From Treponema sp. (GTDB taxonomy: Bacteria > Spirochaetota > Spirochaetia > Treponematales > Breznakiellaceae), in contig JAIRPG010000054.1 of NCBI GenBank assembly GCA_031257105.1, positions 1 through 39,383 of the forward strand: DNA of 39,383 nucleotides, in the 5' to 3' direction. The position numbers and the translations under genes are program-made. How positions within the stretch are numbered: the first letter of the stretch is position 1; the number at the start of each line of letters is the position of its first letter. Shown here in pieces: positions 16,672-23,769 of this stretch. The notes below the pieces were generated by a model that worked only from the letters and a program-made list of their open reading frames with translations, had not been told where the DNA came from and did no database searches.

Positions 16672-18480
16672 TCAATCAATACCGGCGCTACCGGTATTCA
16701 TAGAGTTAAGGAACGCTTCATTATTCTTGCTTTTCTTCATTTTGTCAACCAGCAATTCTACGATCTCCACATCGTCCATGGGGTTTATCACCTTGCGGAG
16801 TATCCACATCTTTTGGAGTTCCTTCTCGGAGAGGAGTAGTTCCTCCTTTCGGGTACCGCTCTTCTTGATGTTGATTGCCGGAAAGAGCCTCCGGTCGCTG
16901 ATCCTCCGATCCAGGTTGATCTCCATATTGCCGGTACCTTTGAATTCCTCAAAAATAACTTCGTCCATACGGCTTCCGGTCTCGATCAAAGCTGTGGAGA
17001 TGATAGTGAGGCTCCCCCCTTCTTCGATGTTCCGAGCCGCGCCGAAAAAGCGCTTGGGCTTGTGAAGGGCGTTAGAATCCACACCGCCCGAGAGGATCTT
17101 GCCGCTGGTGGGCACCGTCTGGTTGTACGCCCGTGCCAACCGGGTTATAGAGTCCAGAAGGATCACCACATCCTTCTTATGTTCCACCAGACGCTTGGCT
17201 TTTTCCAGTACCATCTCCGTTACCTGAACATGACGCCCGGCCTGTTCATCAAAGGTGGATGAAATCACCTCCGCCCTGACGGTACGCTCCATATCGGTTA
17301 CTTCTTCGGGCCGCTCATCAATGAGGAGTACGATAAGATACACTTCGGGGTGGTTTTTGGTGATAGCGTTGGCGATCTTCTGCATCATAATGGTCTTGCC
17401 CGTCCGGGGTGGAGCCACGATAAGCGCTCGCTGGCCTTTACCGATAGGGCAGAACAGGTTGATGATGCGCTCACTTATCCCCTCGGTGGCAAATTCCAGA
17501 TCCAGCTTACGATCCGGGTATAACGGGGTTAGATTGTCGAAAGGTATCCGGTTCTGGGCTACGGTAGGCTCGTCGTAGTTAACGGTCTCCACTCGAAGCA
17601 TGGCAAAAAAGCGCTCCTGCTCTTTGGGGCTGCGGATCTGACCGTAAACGGTATCCCCCGTCTTGAGGGCAAAGAGCCGAATCTGGCTGGGACTGATATA
17701 AATATCATCCTGACCGGGAAGGTAGGAGTTCTGGGGGCTCCGGAGAAAACCGTAGCCGTCAGGAAGGATCTCTAGGGAGCCATAAGCGTAGATGATCCCC
17801 CCTCGATCGGTATGGGACTTGAGTATGGAAAAGATGATCTCCTGCTTTTTAAGGGAAACCATGTCTTCGTGAGAGATACTGTAGCCCGCAGCCAACTCCC
17901 GAAGATCCATCATATTCAGGCGGGTAAGTTCGTTAATAGAGAGCCGGGGTTTGCCGTTGTCCTGATCCGAACGGGGTTCAGGCTTACCATATATATCCGG
18001 CATAGAAGGGAGATTCCGGGGAATCGCCGAGAGGGGCGCTGATTCCGCCGGAGCGGCGCCGTTGCCGGTATCGCCGTTTCCCGCATCCGCATTGGTTTTA
18101 CCGGAATTTCCGCCTGCCGGTACACCGGCAAAACTCTCTCCCGATGAACGGTCATAAGACCGGTGTCCCCGAGGACGACCGGGGCCTCTATGGGCGCTTT
18201 CACTGCCGGCAGCGTTTAACCCGTTGGAACCGCCGTTTTCACCATTGGTATCAAGCCGTTCCCGGCCCGGCCCGGCAGCAACATTCCGCCTGGTCCGTAC
18301 GACGACCGCCTTTCCATTAGGCCGCACACCGCTTTCCTCACCCGGAACAGGTTCTTCCCCTGTTTCAAATGCAGACCTATCCACAGAGGAGGCGTTCACC
18401 GCGAACAACCCATCTTCAAACCCTCCGGATTCTTCATTTTCCGTCACCTTGAGACTCCGACTCTTTCTGATTAAAGCCAT
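16672..18480 (-). CDS. rho: Transcription termination factor Rho
   Basis: Hexameric RNA helicase that ends transcription at Rho-dependent sites. I start at [10 protein letters not shown] (18480), with GGAG seven bases upstream, giving 602 residues against about 420 in E. coli. The extra length is a low-complexity Gly/Asn/Ser/Arg-rich region (about residues 15-190). After it come the N-terminal helical domain ([13 protein letters not shown]), the cold-shock RNA-binding fold (GYGFLRS...), Walker A (APPRTGKT), Walker B ([16 protein letters not shown]) and the secondary RNA-site region. The ATPase core is intact. A leader of roughly 230 bases separates it from a promoter candidate, compatible with autoregulation. 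Confidence 0.96.
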   Translation of the reverse strand: MALIRKSRSLKVTENEESGGFEDGLFAVNASSVDRSAFETGEEPVPGEESGVRPNGKAVVVRTRRNVAAGPGRERLDTNGENGGSNGLNAAGSESAHRGPGRPRGHRSYDRSSGESFAGVPAGGNSGKTNADAGNGDTGNGAAPAESAPLSAIPRNLPSMPDIYGKPEPRSDQDNGKPRLSINELTRLNMMDLRELAAGYSISHEDMVSLKKQEIIFSILKSHTDRGGIIYAYGSLEILPDGYGFLRSPQNSYLPGQDDIYISPSQIRLFALKTGDTVYGQIRSPKEQERFFAMLRVETVNYDEPTVAQNRIPFDNLTPLYPDRKLDLEFATEGISERIINLFCPIGKGQRALIVAPPRTGKTIMMQKIANAITKNHPEVYLIVLLIDERPEEVTDMERTVRAEVISSTFDEQAGRHVQVTEMVLEKAKRLVEHKKDVVILLDSITRLARAYNQTVPTSGKILSGGVDSNALHKPKRFFGAARNIEEGGSLTIISTALIETGSRMDEVIFEEFKGTGNMEINLDRRISDRRLFPAINIKKSGTRKEELLLSEKELQKMWILRKVINPMDDVEIVELLVDKMKKSKNNEAFLNSMNTGSAGID

Positions 18481-18716
18481 GGACAACTCCATCCAGCCAT
18501 AAGCTCCTCTTGGAGTATATGGCATGAGGTAAAATGAGGTATAAACATAAGGATCGATTTCCGAAATATAACATTCTGGAACTACCTTAATAAAACACGT
18601 TTTCCAAACTTATTGATTTCCTGCTTAGTATTTCTTGTAGTTTTATTCATTATGAAAGGCTTTCAGCACTAATAACATTTAAAGTATTCCGCCGGCTCCC
18701 GGCGCTCACGTTTTCC

Positions 18717-18745
18717 ATGTTAACCATTAAAATCTGTTGTGTCAA
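18717..18745 (-). promoter_or_regulatory. Promoter candidate for rho-rpmE
   Basis: Minus strand TTGACA (18740-18745, overlapping the cinA stop), 17 bases, TAACAT (18717-18722). The stretch 18481-18716 that follows is AT-rich, holds a CGCCGG/CCGGCG hairpin near 18690-18704 and no gene. Confidence 0.5.
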
Positions 18746-19230
18746 GACAAGTATTTCCGGTACAGGATACAAAGAGCTTCCCAGGCGGCTGTTTCTCGCA
18801 CCTCGGCGCGAGATCCGGCATAATGATACACTGAAGCTTCAGCCTCTCCTCCCCGCTGGGCGCAACCTATCCATACCGTTCCCACCGGTACAAGAGAACC
18901 ATCCCCTCCGGGTCCGGCAATACCGGTCACCGAAACGGCAAGATTCGCTCCACTCCGCTTCAAAGCGCCCTGGGCCATAGCCAGAGCGGTTTCCCGGCTT
19001 ACCGCGCCGAACCGTCGAAGATTCGCCATCGGGATCCCCAGCATAACGTGTTTTGCTTCTACCGTGTAACAGACAAAAGATCCCCATAAAATCTGGGAAG
19101 CCCCGGGAATTCCGGCTAAAAAATCAGCCACCAGACCTGCGGTACAGGACTCGGCGGCAACGACCGTCCAAGAACGAGCGGTCAGTTTTTTTACCAACGC
19201 TTCCGCCAGACCGCCGTGCAGATCAGCCAT
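18742..19230 (-). CDS. pncC: CinA C-terminal domain / nicotinamide-nucleotide amidase
   Basis: Stand-alone CinA C-terminal domain of 162 residues, the PncC type that deamidates NMN to nicotinic acid mononucleotide in pyridine nucleotide salvage. Motifs are AESCTAG with the catalytic Ser, a YTVEAKHVMLG segment in place of the usual YSNxxKxxLLG, and VTGIAGPGG. The N-terminal COG1058 domain of full CinA is absent. The ATG lies inside the end of the bactofilin gene (8-bp overlap). It is the last gene of the rpsT-to-cinA run. Confidence 0.92.
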   Translation of the reverse strand: MADLHGGLAEALVKKLTARSWTVVAAESCTAGLVADFLAGIPGASQILWGSFVCYTVEAKHVMLGIPMANLRRFGAVSRETALAMAQGALKRSGANLAVSVTGIAGPGGDGSLVPVGTVWIGCAQRGGEAEASVYHYAGSRAEVRETAAWEALCILYRKYLS

Positions 19231-19645
19231 TGGCCCTCTGGAGCTCCGCTTTAATTTCCTCCGTGGGCCGCGAGAATATCTCCACCTCCTTGTCTTCGCC
19301 CGTCATATTGCACTGACCTTCAAAGAGAACCCCATCGGCAATCCGCAGCCGGGCAGCGCTAATATCTCCCCGAACCTCAGCGCCGGTGAACATATCTACC
19401 TTATCCTGAGCTTGGACAGCTCCTACTACCGTTCCATACACGGTAAGGGATGTGACGGAAATATGATCCGCCTCTACCACCGCGCCCTTATCAACGATAA
19501 GCGCTCCCGTAGCCTCAATGGTTCCTGTAAATTTTCCTTGGATGCAAAGCGTTTCCTTAAAACGGAGGAAACCGTTAAAGCTGGTACCACTTCCGAAAAC
19601 CACAACCGCCGAATTATCTTTTCGTTTTCCGTCAAACTTTACCAT
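19223..19645 (-). CDS. Bactofilin
   Basis: Small polymer-forming cytoskeletal protein, 140 residues (DUF583). The centre is a regular beta-helix pattern with turns such as GKFTGTIEATGALIVDKGAVVEADHISVTSLTVYGTVVG condensed around Gly-Xxx-Ile/Val repeats, flanked by short polar tails, as in CcmA/BacA. In spirochaetes bactofilins affect cell shape and filament organisation. It starts with GGA five bases upstream and sits 9 bases after the response regulator. Confidence 0.92.
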   Translation of the reverse strand: MVKFDGKRKDNSAVVVFGSGTSFNGFLRFKETLCIQGKFTGTIEATGALIVDKGAVVEADHISVTSLTVYGTVVGAVQAQDKVDMFTGAEVRGDISAARLRIADGVLFEGQCNMTGEDKEVEIFSRPTEEIKAELQRANG

Positions 19646-19654
19646 GCGATTCCT

Positions 19655-20368
19655 TTATTCCTGATGCAGCGTTTTGCGGATCCTACTTTCCAGCGTTTGG
19701 AGTCCGATTTCGTCTTTTTTTATATCGTCCCACCGGGCAATAGTACGCTCTATCCGGGCGTCCAGCTCCGCGATGCTCTTGCGAACCAGACCGGTCTTTT
19801 CTTTGATCATCGAAAGAAGCTCAGGGAGCGTGTTTCCCTCTCTATTTTCCTCACCCGGAGAAACCAAGGCAATAACCGAATCCAGTTCGTCTATGCTTTT
19901 GATAAAATCTACCAGATTGTTCTTCATGTCGACGCTGAGTTCTTCAGCCAACGTGAGCCGGGAGTCCCGCATCACGATCTGGCTAAAAAGTTCTCGGTGC
20001 CGAAGTACCGCCCGGATTCTCGCAAGAACCTCGACAAAATTGAAGGGCTTCGTAATGTAATCGTCCACTCCCAATTCAAAACCCTCGACTTTGTTTTTAA
20101 CATCGCCCAAAGCGGAAAGCATGATTATGGGAATATCTTGAAAATTGGGGTCTCCTTTCAATGTCTTGGTTACTTCCCAGCCGGTCATTTTGGGCATTAT
20201 ATTGTCCATTATGATCAAATCCGGATAAAAAACCTTGACCTTTTCGAGGGCTTCTACTCCATCGGCAGCCTTTTCTACAATAAATCCCAACTTAGAGAGC
20301 ATCACATCGAAAAAATCAAGATTTATTGGCTCATCATCGACGATGAGGATCTTCTTATACGGGTTCAT
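19655..20368 (-). CDS. Response regulator with helical C-terminal domain
   Basis: Receiver protein of 237 residues. The receiver domain has acidic residues DDE at 11-13, the phosphoacceptor Asp55 in LIIMDNIMP, the Ser/Thr position in IMLSAL and Lys107 in ITKPF. The rest (about 125-237) is helical, charged, probably coiled-coil, and has no DNA-binding or catalytic motif that I recognise, so it likely signals through protein contacts. It is ATGA-coupled to lnt and precedes bactofilin. A link to envelope or cell-shape control is only suggested by the neighbours. Confidence 0.9.
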   Translation of the reverse strand: MNPYKKILIVDDEPINLDFFDVMLSKLGFIVEKAADGVEALEKVKVFYPDLIIMDNIMPKMTGWEVTKTLKGDPNFQDIPIIMLSALGDVKNKVEGFELGVDDYITKPFNFVEVLARIRAVLRHRELFSQIVMRDSRLTLAEELSVDMKNNLVDFIKSIDELDSVIALVSPGEENREGNTLPELLSMIKEKTGLVRKSIAELDARIERTIARWDDIKKDEIGLQTLESRIRKTLHQE

Positions 20369-22029
20369 GCTTTCTTCCTTGTGTTATGAACTTTCTTTAT
20401 TATACCCCGTCCCACCCCTCCTAGCAATAAGAGCAAAACCGCCACAAAGGAGAACTGAGGTACATAATCGCCATGCTCGGTGTAGAAGGTTTTGTTTTTC
20501 ACAAGGGGAACCGTCACGGTAAGCTGCGCCTCGGTAAAAGGTTCCGCCATGGCGAGTATCCTCCCATTAGGGTCTATGCCGCAGGTCTGTCCTGACGCGG
20601 TAGAACGAACCATGGAACGGCGGTTTTCCACAGCCCGGAATACCGCCATGGCCAGATGCTGGTACTGGGCGGAAAGACTCTTTGACCAGGCGTCGTTAGT
20701 AAGGTTGACGAGAATTTCCGCGCCATTACGGACGAAATCCCGGGAAAGATACCCAAAGCTATCCTCAAAACAAATGGGAGTGGAAAATTTAAGCCCTGTA
20801 GAGGTTTCAAATACCGTAGTTTCGATACCTTTTTTCCAAAAATGAGTATCGGCGTTTTCCAGAATTTCATAGACCCATGGAAGCTGCTTCTTGTAGGGAA
20901 AATATTCTGTAAACGGAACAAGAATTATCTTGCGGTAGAGCTGTTTCAATTCATCCCGTTCATAGAGGAATACCGCGTTATAGTCTACCTGGTCGTAATT
21001 ACCGTTTTCGTTCATCTCAAGACGGGCATCGTCATTACCAATGACGAAGGGAACATCTTGGTTTTTAAGGTAATCCATCAGTTCTCGAATCAGAATATAC
21101 GATTCGGGATCATCCCGATAGGTGGTATGCCAGTAGATTCGGGGAACAAAGGCCGTTTCTGACCATACCACCATATCGGGCTTGGGTTCCGCCGCCAACG
21201 CCTCCGAAGAGAGGCGTCGTAAAATCCGCAGATCCTTCTGGTACTCCACCAAAGATTGTTTTGGAGTAGGAGCCTTAGACGGCTTCCAAGGATCCGTATT
21301 ATGCTGCACCAGGGCAATTCGTACCGTAGGCGCGCCGGCATAATCCACCGGAGAAAGAAAGCCATAGACGAGAACAGCGGCAAATACGACGGCATAAAGT
21401 CCACCGGCGATCCGTTCTCCCGATAGAAAACGCTTTATTGTCCCCCAGAGAGATATGCCCTTCCCCGGAAACCAATCCTTGAGAGCGGCGGCAATGTACA
21501 ACTGCGGGAAGATCATCAGCGCCGAAACGCCCCAAACGCCGGTAATAGAAGCCAGTTGGAGAACCGGGGGAACTTGCCACTGGGAATATCCAAGGATCCC
21601 GTAGGGATAGCTCAAAAATCCTCTCGTGTGACTGTACTGAAAGACAACCCAACACAAACACTGGAGGATATAGCCCCGTTTGGGAAATACCACGAGAGAA
21701 AAACGAGTAGCTGCGGTGACAATGCTCATATACACAACTACCAGGGAGTTGACGATGATGCTCGCCACCGGATGAAAAGCGCTTAACCAGTAGTTAAAGA
21801 GGCTATACGCGAAAAACCAATAAAACGCACCCCAGAGAACGCTGGGAAGAAACTTGGATCGATTAACAACCCAATACAACGGAATATATGCCAGCCAACC
21901 CAGAAGAGGAACACCCTGCTTGATCAGCGGATTGGGGAAGGCGGCGACAAAACACAATCCCCCCAGGATAACCATCCCCAAGTTGACAAAAAACGACCCT
22001 ACCTGTTCTTTAACGCCGGACATATTCAT
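20365..22029 (-). CDS. lnt: Apolipoprotein N-acyltransferase
   Basis: Inner-membrane enzyme adding the third acyl chain to the N-terminal Cys of lipoproteins. It has 554 residues, with about six membrane helices over residues 10-225 followed by the nitrilase-like periplasmic domain. The catalytic triad is visible as Glu291 (VVWSETAF), Lys367 (LYRKIILVPFTEYFPYK) and Cys420 (STPICFEDSFG), with a final membrane helix. ATG overlaps the HU stop, and its own stop overlaps the response-regulator start. Spirochaetes are lipoprotein-rich, consistent with a housekeeping role. Confidence 0.96.
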   Translation of the reverse strand: MNMSGVKEQVGSFFVNLGMVILGGLCFVAAFPNPLIKQGVPLLGWLAYIPLYWVVNRSKFLPSVLWGAFYWFFAYSLFNYWLSAFHPVASIIVNSLVVVYMSIVTAATRFSLVVFPKRGYILQCLCWVVFQYSHTRGFLSYPYGILGYSQWQVPPVLQLASITGVWGVSALMIFPQLYIAAALKDWFPGKGISLWGTIKRFLSGERIAGGLYAVVFAAVLVYGFLSPVDYAGAPTVRIALVQHNTDPWKPSKAPTPKQSLVEYQKDLRILRRLSSEALAAEPKPDMVVWSETAFVPRIYWHTTYRDDPESYILIRELMDYLKNQDVPFVIGNDDARLEMNENGNYDQVDYNAVFLYERDELKQLYRKIILVPFTEYFPYKKQLPWVYEILENADTHFWKKGIETTVFETSTGLKFSTPICFEDSFGYLSRDFVRNGAEILVNLTNDAWSKSLSAQYQHLAMAVFRAVENRRSMVRSTASGQTCGIDPNGRILAMAEPFTEAQLTVTVPLVKNKTFYTEHGDYVPQFSFVAVLLLLLGGVGRGIIKKVHNTRKKA

Positions 22030-22364
22030 TCACTGCCGCCGACGTCGCCGGAGGAAGAAGTATCGCTTCCTATATGCCATACATCCTGTTTAAGTTCTCT
22101 ACCGGGCCTAAAAGCGGCGATACCATGGGAACGGACAGATACCAATGTACCGGTTTTAGGGTTTCTGGCCCCTTGCCGGCCCTTTCTAATCCGAACCTCA
22201 AACGTTCCAAACCCTCGCAATTCGATACTCGTCTGCTTCATCAAAGCATCTTTTATCTCATCAATAAAAAGATCGATGACCGCCCGAATTTCTTTTCGGT
22301 TCATCCCGGTCTTCTGATATACCGAATCAATAAGATCAGCTTTGGTACACTTTTTCCCCGCCAT
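22026..22364 (-). CDS. hup: HU/IHF-family DNA-binding protein
   Basis: Histone-like DNA-bending protein of 112 residues, start MAGKKCTKADLID. The core (TKADLIDSVYQKTGMNRKEIRAVIDLF..., IELRGFGTFEVRIRKGRQGARNPKTG) is typical, with the DNA-intercalating arm containing ARNPKTG. A 15-20 residue Ser/Gly/acidic tail extends beyond the usual length. A GTG at 22388 would add eight residues; neither start has a strong Shine-Dalgarno. It is ATGA-like overlapped with lnt. Confidence 0.95.
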   Translation of the reverse strand: MAGKKCTKADLIDSVYQKTGMNRKEIRAVIDLFIDEIKDALMKQTSIELRGFGTFEVRIRKGRQGARNPKTGTLVSVRSHGIAAFRPGRELKQDVWHIGSDTSSSGDVGGSE

Positions 22365-22416
22365 AGGCACCCATACGCGACCAATCACGGAAAACCGCGA
22401 TCAGAGGAACCGCTGG

Positions 22417-22692
22417 TTATTGAGCCTTTTTAAGGGAATTAAAGAGCCGCTGCATCCTCGACTTTTTTCGCGCTGCGGTATTCTTCTTGATGATCCCTTT
22501 TTGGGCGGCGGTATCTATTCGCTTTATCATATCTTTCAGCGCCGTCTCAGCCGCTTCAGTATCTTTTTTCTGAGCCAAGACTACAAATTTTTTCGCACTC
22601 GTCTTGACGGAACTCTTTACAGATTTATTGCGGAGTCTACGCTCCTCACTCTGCCGGTGACGCTTTTCAGCGGAACTTCTCTTAGTTGCCAA
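22417..22692 (-). CDS. rpsT: 30S ribosomal protein S20
   Basis: Ribosomal protein S20, 91 residues, beginning ATKRSSAEKRHRQSEERR after the initiator, a strongly basic helical protein. The start codon is TTG, preceded by AGAGGGGG at suitable distance. E. coli rpsT also uses a UUG start, which takes part in its autoregulation; the same may hold here. It is the first gene of the rpsT-HU-lnt-response regulator-bactofilin-pncC run. Confidence 0.96.
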   Translation of the reverse strand: MATKRSSAEKRHRQSEERRLRNKSVKSSVKTSAKKFVVLAQKKDTEAAETALKDMIKRIDTAAQKGIIKKNTAARKKSRMQRLFNSLKKAQ

Positions 22693-22772
22693 AGGAACCC
22701 CCTCTTAAGGATCTATAATAAGACTTGTTTTGAAACCCGGTTGGTTTCTGCGGACGCGGACTTTAGTCCGAC

Positions 22773-22826
22773 AAAACCGCGTTTTTAAGCGGAAGTTGTT
22801 CAGAAACTGAAGTTTCAGAACAACTT
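22773..22826 (+). repeat. Dispersed hairpin repeat, copy B
   Basis: Matches copy A (8339-8391, minus strand) over about 53 bases with a handful of changes. The inner arms 22795-22810 and 22813-22828 region form a stem of about 15 of 16 pairs, larger than in copy A. Several substitutions are compensatory (AAGTTGTT/AACAACTT here against GCTGTT/AACAGC there), so pairing is kept. It lies in the leader region upstream of rpsT, reading opposite to it. Confidence 0.7.
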
Positions 22827-22868
22827 AGTATCTGTCCACAAAGTCGGTTACTTTGCGGACAGATACTA
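22826..22868. repeat. Long hairpin after the zinc-ribbon gene
   Basis: TAGTATCTGTCC and CAAAGT on the left pair with ACTTTG and GGACAGATACTA on the right: 18 pairs with one internal mismatch and a 5-base loop. It begins two bases after the stop of the 56-aa gene. No T-run follows, so it is more likely an mRNA 3'-end stabiliser or repeat element than a classic terminator. It directly abuts the dispersed repeat copy B. Confidence 0.75.
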
Positions 22869-22869
22869 T

Positions 22870-23040
22870 TTACCTAAAATCTGACGGACGCCGTTCAACC
22901 CGTTTACACTTCTCACATTCAGCCTGGTTCTTAACCTTGCCGTTCTCAAAGAGCGTCTTCATCTTGATCTCGCCCCCACAAGAGCAAAAAAACTTCTGGG
23001 TGGAGCTGGATGTACGGGCATTCTTACTGGCCTGAGCCAT
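22870..23040 (-). CDS. Small zinc-ribbon protein, function unknown
   Basis: Protein of 56 residues starting MAQASKNART, with a textbook Shine-Dalgarno (GAAGGAG, six bases before ATG) that fixes the start at 23040 rather than the longer frame to 23106. A basic, Ser-rich N-terminus is followed by four cysteines, Cys19, Cys21, Cys42 and Cys45, in CxC...CxxC, which should bind one zinc. Size, charge and the strong ribosome site recall ribosomal or RNA-binding zinc ribbons, but I do not recognise a named family. Confidence 0.85.
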   Translation of the reverse strand: MAQASKNARTSSSTQKFFCSCGGEIKMKTLFENGKVKNQAECEKCKRVERRPSDFR

Positions 23041-23123
23041 ATATATCTCCTTCTTAATAACCGGATAGCCGGTGAATTCAAGATTTCCGAAAAAAGCCGG
23101 AACCATATCATTCGCATACCATC

Positions 23124-23152
23124 AGATTACTCAAGAACACCTCTGTTGTCAA
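23124..23152 (-). promoter_or_regulatory. Promoter candidate for the zinc-ribbon gene
   Basis: Minus strand TTGACA (23147-23152), 17 bases, then TAATCT (23124-23129), a weak -10. The 264 bases between the divergent zinc-ribbon and Rrf2 genes hold no gene and are AT-rich towards the Rrf2 side. Confidence 0.35.
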
Positions 23153-23251
23153 TCAGGTTCCAGTCAGGGCAAGCGCCGTTTGCGCTTCGTGAATTTTCTT
23201 TGAACCTCCCGTTTTTTGTATTTTTTTTCAAAGTGTATTTTACTTTTACGA

Positions 23252-23257
23252 TATAAT
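23252..23257 (+). promoter_or_regulatory. TATAAT -10 for the Rrf2-family gene, with AT-rich palindrome
   Basis: TATAAT about 48 bases before the start codon, in a T/A-rich block; -35 is weak (TTCAAA at a 19-base spacing). The -10 overlaps alternating ATATTAATAT-type symmetry, a plausible autoregulatory operator as IscR-like proteins often bind their own promoter. Confidence 0.4.
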
Positions 23258-23304
23258 ATATTAATATTACTGTCAAATAATAACACAAAAGGGGATATTT
23301 CTCG

Positions 23305-23769
23305 ATGAGAATTACCACTCGAGGCCGTTATGCGTTACGGGCATCGTTAGCTTTGGCAAAAATGGGAAAAGACGGCTCCCCGGTATCTATCGGCGACTTG
23401 TCGGAGCAGGAGCATATTTCGTCCTTGTTTTTAGAGCAAATTTTCTTTAAACTACGAAAAGCAGGTATTGTTTCATCTGTTCGAGGTCCCGGCGGCGGTT
23501 TTTGTTTCGCTCAGCCTTTGGAAAATCTAACGGTCAAGGAGATCCTAGACGCCGCGGGAGAGGATCTGGAACTTCACCCTTGCGAGAGGGCTGCGGACAA
23601 GATCCAGAACTGCGACCGGATAGGTTGCTGTCTGAGCCATTCAGTATGGGTAGGTGTAACCGAAATGCTCAATGATTATTTTAAGAATATAACATTAGCA
23701 TCTATTTTAGAGAGAAACAGCCTAAAACCCGAGGAGGAACGTATTCATGAAGCGGGAAATTCGGGATAG
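23305..23769 (+). CDS. Rrf2-family (IscR-like) transcriptional regulator
   Basis: Winged-helix regulator of 154 residues. The N-terminus MRITTRGRYALRA and LEQIFFKLRKAGIVSSVRGPGGGF are diagnostic of Rrf2. A cysteine cluster lies where IscR binds its Fe-S cluster: Cys93, Cys103, Cys108, Cys109, with His112, and an additional Cys67. Spacing (C-x9-C-x4-CC) differs from IscR's C-x5-C-x5-C, so it may bind a cluster with altered ligands, as in NsrR/RsrR relatives. GGGG lies nine bases before the ATG. It overlaps the following membrane-protein gene by 23 bp and is therefore co-expressed with it. No isc/suf genes are adjacent. Confidence 0.93.
   Translation: MRITTRGRYALRASLALAKMGKDGSPVSIGDLSEQEHISSLFLEQIFFKLRKAGIVSSVRGPGGGFCFAQPLENLTVKEILDAAGEDLELHPCERAADKIQNCDRIGCCLSHSVWVGVTEMLNDYFKNITLASILERNSLKPEEERIHEAGNSG

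Noticed and set aside
16401-16703. Open frame downstream of mnmA with an excellent GGAGGAGAAGG before its ATG
   Set aside because: It lies antisense to rpmE, and the Shine-Dalgarno-like sequence is one arm of the hairpin between convergent genes. The product has no recognisable features.
23127-23318. 63-codon minus-strand frame in the Rrf2 promoter region
   Set aside because: AT-rich promoter DNA with no ribosome site; the sequence is explained by divergent promoters.
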